Shown here in pieces: positions 60,691 to 64,000 of a stretch of 64,000 nucleotides of DNA. Source of the stretch: an uncultured Hungatella sp. GTDB taxonomy: Bacteria; Bacillota; Clostridia; Lachnospirales; Lachnospiraceae. Under the pieces are notes generated by a model that was given only the letters and a program-made list of their open reading frames with translations, was not told the DNA's origin and ran no database searches. Numbering within the stretch: the first letter of the stretch is position 1; every line of letters begins with the position of its first letter. A program made the translations under genes and the position numbers. The DNA lies in NCBI GenBank assembly GCA_910585435.1, contig CAJUEJ010000016.1, positions 16,107 to 80,106 of the forward strand. The letters run 5' to 3'.

Positions 60691-61825
60691 TTCTAACGCA
60701 AATGCACTGGGAATTATTTTCCCAAACAGTTATGATTCTCTGGTTCCTGAACTGGTGGCGGAGCGTTTGATGGCTTCCATTCCTTTTGCAGGCCGTTACC
60801 GTATGGTGGACTTTATCTTATCCAGCATGGTAAACAGCGGGATTGACAATGTATCTTTGGTTGTCCGCAAGAATTATCATTCTCTGATGGATCACCTGGG
60901 CTCCGGACGTGAGTGGGATTTAACCCGCAAGAACGGCGGACTGAACATTGTTCCTCCTTTTGCACAGAAGACTGTAAAGATATACAATGGCCGTGTGGAA
61001 GCGCTGGCCAGCATTATCGATTTTCTGAAATCTCAGAAGGAAAAATATGTGGTGATGGCTGATACCAACATCGCAGTGAATTTTGATTTCGGCGCTCTGA
61101 TCGACGCTCATATTGCCAGCGGTGCGGATGTAACCATCGCATATTCTCAGGAGGAGCTTCCCAAGTCCTTTATTGAGAGCAAGGATATGAACGGGGATCT
61201 GTATTATACGCTGGGCATTGAAGACGGCCGGGTAAATGAGATCTATGTGAACCCCAAGTGGGAAGGGCAGCAGAACTTCTCCATGAACATCTATATCACC
61301 AGCAGAGAGCTTCTGATCGACCAGATCTACACTGCTTTTGTGCGGGGGTATACGTATTTTGAGAGAGACATCCTGATGCCGCAGCTGGAAAAGCTGAATG
61401 TACAGGGCTTTAAGTATGACGGCTATGTGGCAAGGATTACGGATGTGAAGAGCTACTTTGACGAGAATATGAGACTTCTGGATGAGGAGAATCTGGATGC
61501 ATTATTCTCCGTCAATCCTATCTATACCAAGATTCGTGACGACAATCCTACCAGATACATTGGAGCTGCCAAGGCAAAGAATGTGATGACCTCTGACGGC
61601 TGTGTTATCGAAGGAGAAGTGGAAAACAGCATTTTATTCCGCGGCGTAAAGGTAGGCAAGGGCGCCAAAGTAAAGAACTGTGTCCTCATGCAGGATACGG
61701 TGGTAGAGCCAGGGGCATCCGTGGAATATGTGATTTCCGACAAACGTGTGACCATTACCGCTGAGAAGGAAGTAAGGGGAACCGACACATTCCCGGTATA
61801 TATTGCAAAGCACCAGGTTGTGTAA
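60683..61825 (+). CDS. glgD: Glucose-1-phosphate adenylyltransferase, GlgD regulatory subunit
   Basis: This 380-residue paralogue of GlgC keeps the fold (IPFAGRYRMVDFILSSMVNSGI and the C-terminal beta helix) but lacks the GGxGxRL catalytic loop; the equivalent stretch reads LGIIFPNSYDSLVPEL. It should be non-catalytic and increase GlgC activity, as shown for the Bacillus/Geobacillus pair. A long-loop terminator follows. Confidence 0.94.
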   Translation: MTNSNANALGIIFPNSYDSLVPELVAERLMASIPFAGRYRMVDFILSSMVNSGIDNVSLVVRKNYHSLMDHLGSGREWDLTRKNGGLNIVPPFAQKTVKIYNGRVEALASIIDFLKSQKEKYVVMADTNIAVNFDFGALIDAHIASGADVTIAYSQEELPKSFIESKDMNGDLYYTLGIEDGRVNEIYVNPKWEGQQNFSMNIYITSRELLIDQIYTAFVRGYTYFERDILMPQLEKLNVQGFKYDGYVARITDVKSYFDENMRLLDEENLDALFSVNPIYTKIRDDNPTRYIGAAKAKNVMTSDGCVIEGEVENSILFRGVKVGKGAKVKNCVLMQDTVVEPGASVEYVISDKRVTITAEKEVRGTDTFPVYIAKHQVV

Positions 61826-61857
61826 GTGACAGAGATTTGACAGGATAATGGGTATTG

Positions 61858-61957
61858 GGAAGGCGCTGCGGCCGGCAGTCTCTTTGCAATTACTGCTAAA
61901 GCGTGACAGCTGGGGCAGAGTTTGGAGAGAGCAGGGGGAACCAGCGCCTTCCTTTTT
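61858..61957 (+). terminator. Terminator with an 11-bp stem and a 73-base structured interior
   Basis: GGAAGGCGCTG (61858-61868) pairs with CAGCGCCTTCC (61942-61952), followed by TTTTT. The interior contains a further GCAGT/ACTGC pairing. It closes the glg operon, but the large interior is unusual for a plain terminator. Confidence 0.65.
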
Positions 61958-62002
61958 GGTGACAGTATTTCCATATTTTTCCAGTCCGGGGGGTGAGGAT
62001 GT

Positions 62003-62500
62003 ATGGCTGTGATATGTATACCGCTCTACATTTTTCTTCAGTGTACATGGGGAAGCATACAGACCTGTGCAGGTTTTTTCCTGTTTTTAAGATATAGGAA
62101 ATGTCCTCATAGATTTTTGGGCGGGGCTATTCATACGGGATGGGGACGAAGGGACGGCATCTCACTGGGATTATTTATTTTTTCACCGGAATGTAAACAG
62201 CCGGATGGGCTGGTTATTCATGAGTATGGCCATACATTTCAATCCCTTTTACTGGGGCCTTTGTATCTGCCGGTGATCGGGATTCCCTCGGCTCTGTGGG
62301 CAAATGGCAGAAAATATAAGGAGCTTCGCCAAAGGTATGGGGTGCCTTATTCTTTTTTCTTTGCGGAAAGCTGGGCTGACAGGCTTGGGAAAAAAATGAC
62401 GGACAAATTTAAATGGATTTCCATGGCCTGGCAGGCGGCAAAGGCTGCAGGGAATGATGGTATTTACGAGGGAGGGAAAGCAGATGGACAGAAAACATAG
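62003..62500 (+). CDS. Small membrane protein with an HEYGH zincin-like motif
   Basis: This 165-residue protein has a hydrophobic N-terminal region (about 1-30) and the motif VIHEYGHTFQSLLLGPLYL near residue 73, followed by a second hydrophobic stretch. HEYGH matches the HExxH pattern of zinc peptidases, so a membrane-embedded peptidase-like role is possible but a third ligand is not obvious. GGGGGGTGAGG lies just before the start. The next gene starts inside its end, so the two are translated together. Confidence 0.65.
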   Translation: MAVICIPLYIFLQCTWGSIQTCAGFFLFLRYRKCPHRFLGGAIHTGWGRRDGISLGLFIFSPECKQPDGLVIHEYGHTFQSLLLGPLYLPVIGIPSALWANGRKYKELRQRYGVPYSFFFAESWADRLGKKMTDKFKWISMAWQAAKAAGNDGIYEGGKADGQKT

Positions 62501-63203
62501 GAGAGCAAAAGCTCTGATATGGACGGCAGTGCTTTGGGCAGTTATATCCTGCGGAGGGTGCGGGCCCAAATATGAGCCTGTCTCCCTTGATAAAGGGACA
62601 CAGGCAGCCCCAAAAGGCGACGCGTCCCAGACGAAAGAGGAAAAAGAAAAAAAGGAGACAGCCCCAGAGCAGGAAGAAAAAGACAGGGCTGCAGAAGAGA
62701 GGGAGACGAAAAACGACGCTACAAAGCCGGAGAGTACGGCTGTTGCAGAGAGCGGTGAGACGGAAAGCAGTGAATCGGAAGAAGTGTCGTCCAGTGAAGA
62801 GGCAGCAGAGACACTGTCTCCAGATGACATGTTTTATCAGCAATGCGGAATGTCGCGGGAAGAGGCGGAGCATGGCCGGATAAGCTTTATCGAGGATGTT
62901 ATGAATGACAGCAGGGATGCGGTTGCGGCGCGGATTTCATATCCCAGGACAGTGACAGTAGCCTCCGGTTCCTACCAGGTTCAGGATGCTGTAAGCTTTC
63001 TGGCATATTATGATGAGATTTTTACGGATGCATTTAAAATGGAACTGGACAGACAGGCTGAACAGGAGCTTTTTTGCAGTGACGGAATGATTTCTTTTGG
63101 AGACGGCCTGGTATGGTTTTTCCCCTCAGACAGCGGAATCAGTATGGGAGTCGGAACTATAAATGGTTTAGACGGATGCTCAGTAAGATACGGCCAGGAG
63201 TGA
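62484..63203 (+). CDS. Predicted lipoprotein with acidic linker, unknown function
   Basis: The ATG at 62484 follows GGAGGG and overlaps the preceding gene by 17 bases. The 239-residue product has a lipoprotein signal with lipobox VISC (Cys23), a long Glu/Lys/Ser-rich linker (about 35-115) and a C-terminal globular part (about 120-239) with MFYQQCGMSREEAEHGRISF and SFGDGLVWFFPSDSG. It should be anchored to the outer face of the membrane. I do not recognise the C-terminal domain. Coupling with the HEYGH protein suggests a shared task. Confidence 0.75.
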   Translation: MDRKHRRAKALIWTAVLWAVISCGGCGPKYEPVSLDKGTQAAPKGDASQTKEEKEKKETAPEQEEKDRAAEERETKNDATKPESTAVAESGETESSESEEVSSSEEAAETLSPDDMFYQQCGMSREEAEHGRISFIEDVMNDSRDAVAARISYPRTVTVASGSYQVQDAVSFLAYYDEIFTDAFKMELDRQAEQELFCSDGMISFGDGLVWFFPSDSGISMGVGTINGLDGCSVRYGQE

Positions 63204-63212
63204 CAGAGTAGC

Positions 63213-63338
63213 GGATTCCTGCTGTAGGTCTGCGCACTTGCTGCGCAGACCGTACGACGCGCCAGAATGCATTTTTTGCATTCTGTGTGTATCCCCCGGA
63301 GGCTTACAGTAAATCCCCTTTTATTTATGGTGGTGCCG
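63213..63338 (+). repeat. Dispersed intergenic repeat, copy C
   Basis: It matches copy A (8787-8914) almost exactly from GCTGTAGGTCTGCGCACTTG to TGGTGCCG. Its hairpin GGTCTGCGCA (63227-63236)/TGCGCAGACC (63242-63251) is perfect, followed by AGAATGC/GCATTCT. Confidence 0.87.
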
Positions 63339-63358
63339 ACAGGCGGCATAAAGATTTG

Positions 63359-63829
63359 TTATAAGATAGTTTCCATGCCTACCTTCTGAGGCTTCAGACC
63401 ACAGGCTTCATAGAACTTCATAGCAGATTCATTAAGGCTCCATACATTTAATGTCACATTGTAGCAGCCGTTTTCTCTGGCAAAATCGATGACAGCCTGG
63501 TAAATCTGCTTTCCGATATGCTGTCCTCTTAAATGCTCGTCCACACACAGATCATCGATATACAGGGTCTTGATATCTGTCATGATGTTGTTTTCAAGGT
63601 ATTGCTGGAAGATACAGAAGGCATAGCCTAAAACACGGTTATGATCGTCCACAGCCACAAAAATAGGGCGGGACTTGTCGTGGATGATGCCTTTTAATTC
63701 TTCATCCGAATATTTTTTAGCTCCATATTTAAATAAATCAGGGCGTCCCTTGTGATGTACCAGGCAGACCTGAAGCAGCAGATCATTGATTCCGTCCATA
63801 TCCTGCTCCATTGCTTTTCTTATTTCCAT
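63359..63829 (-). CDS. GNAT-family N-acetyltransferase
   Basis: This 156-residue protein opens with MEIRKAMEQDMDGINDLL and has the acetyl-CoA loop motif LCVDEHLRGQHIGKQIYQ followed by NVWSLNESAMKFYEACGLKPQ, the GNAT end. The acceptor is unknown. GAGGAA precedes the ATG. It converges on the lipoprotein gene across repeat copy C. A TATACT box on the minus strand near 63873-63878 may be its -10. Confidence 0.92.
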   Translation of the reverse strand: MEIRKAMEQDMDGINDLLLQVCLVHHKGRPDLFKYGAKKYSDEELKGIIHDKSRPIFVAVDDHNRVLGYAFCIFQQYLENNIMTDIKTLYIDDLCVDEHLRGQHIGKQIYQAVIDFARENGCYNVTLNVWSLNESAMKFYEACGLKPQKVGMETIL

Positions 63830-63935
63830 AGTCAGAGTTCCTCGCTTTTTTCAGAGTTTGATACGGGATTCAGTATACCACAAAAAGGCAGATTGTGGAA
63901 CCTTGAATATTTTTGTAAAAATTTTGAAAAAGCTG

Positions 63936-63964
63936 TTGACATTTGGGAAATCATTTGGTATTAT
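63936..63964 (+). promoter_or_regulatory. Strong promoter for a gene beyond the window
   Basis: A perfect TTGACA (63936-63941) is followed after 17 bases by TATTAT (63959-63964), overlapping TATAAT (63962-63967). The transcribed gene lies outside the window; its identity cannot be told. Confidence 0.72.
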
Positions 63965-64000
63965 AATTCTCGCCCCGTGAGGGAAGCGGCAACAGCGGCC

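Overview
The window reads as a chromosome segment of a strictly anaerobic gut Firmicute, most likely a member of the Lachnospiraceae (Clostridium clostridioforme / Enterocloster-like; this is an inference). The reasons are consensus sigma-A promoters, strong AGGAGG ribosome sites, GC near 50%, glgC-glgD pairing, rubrerythrin, a glycyl radical enzyme with its activase, YesM/YesN and LytTR/GHKL two-component systems, and choline-binding-type repeats on a D,D-carboxypeptidase. No insertion sequence, phage, CRISPR array or rRNA gene is visible.

Layout. 1-8.6 kb: end of htpG, an Amt-PII ammonium transporter fusion, a LytTR regulator with a sensor-less GHKL kinase, a heterodimeric ABC exporter and a small unknown protein. 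8.6-10.7 kb: a multibranched foldable element, a copy of a dispersed repeat, and an Rpn-type nuclease gene broken at an A8 run. 10.7-18.0 kb: degV, a CapA-like protein, a histidine phosphatase, a CPA2-type antiporter, a ROK regulator and galactokinase. 18.2-28.0 kb: a ten-gene Mrp/Mbh-type antiporter operon with four NuoL/M/N-like subunits and no hydrogenase module. 28.1-29.9 kb: tRNA-Glu and tRNA-Val, then a three-gene toxin-antitoxin locus in which a HEPN toxin is fused to a Phd/YefM antitoxin domain. 30.1-42.7 kb: a sugar or polyol utilisation cluster (ABC importer, DhaK, DhaL, YesM, YesN, glycyl radical activase, an atypical glycyl radical enzyme, aldo/keto reductase). 42.8-51.7 kb: a small unknown protein, MobB-MobA, MoeA, an orphan DinJ-type antitoxin, NhaC, an HD hydrolase, a Nudix hydrolase and a cytoplasmic DMSO-reductase-family molybdoenzyme. 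52.4-64 kb: trpS, a D,D-carboxypeptidase, an XRE regulator, a DUF6062-like protein, rubrerythrin, a metallophosphoesterase, scpA-scpB, glgC-glgD, two unknown membrane-associated proteins and a GNAT acetyltransferase.

How the genes work together. The 30-42 kb cluster looks like a complete import-sense-catabolise unit: a binding-protein-dependent importer, a two-component sensor, and a radical-enzyme route whose aldehyde and triose products could go to the aldo/keto reductase and the dihydroxyacetone-kinase subunits. MobB-MobA and MoeA make the molybdenum cofactor needed by the molybdoenzyme about 4 kb downstream. The Mrp/Mbh-like operon, the CPA2 antiporter and NhaC give this stretch an unusually strong sodium/proton theme.

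The best candidates for something undescribed are the MNT / HEPN-Phd / ParE locus, the four-antiporter Mbh-like arm without catalytic subunits, the glycyl radical enzyme with a Cys-Trp-Glu active site, and a family of foldable intergenic elements (8573-8736; repeats at 8770, 15341 and 63213) with a compensatory base change supporting one hairpin. All functional calls rest on reading motifs by eye; no database search was run.
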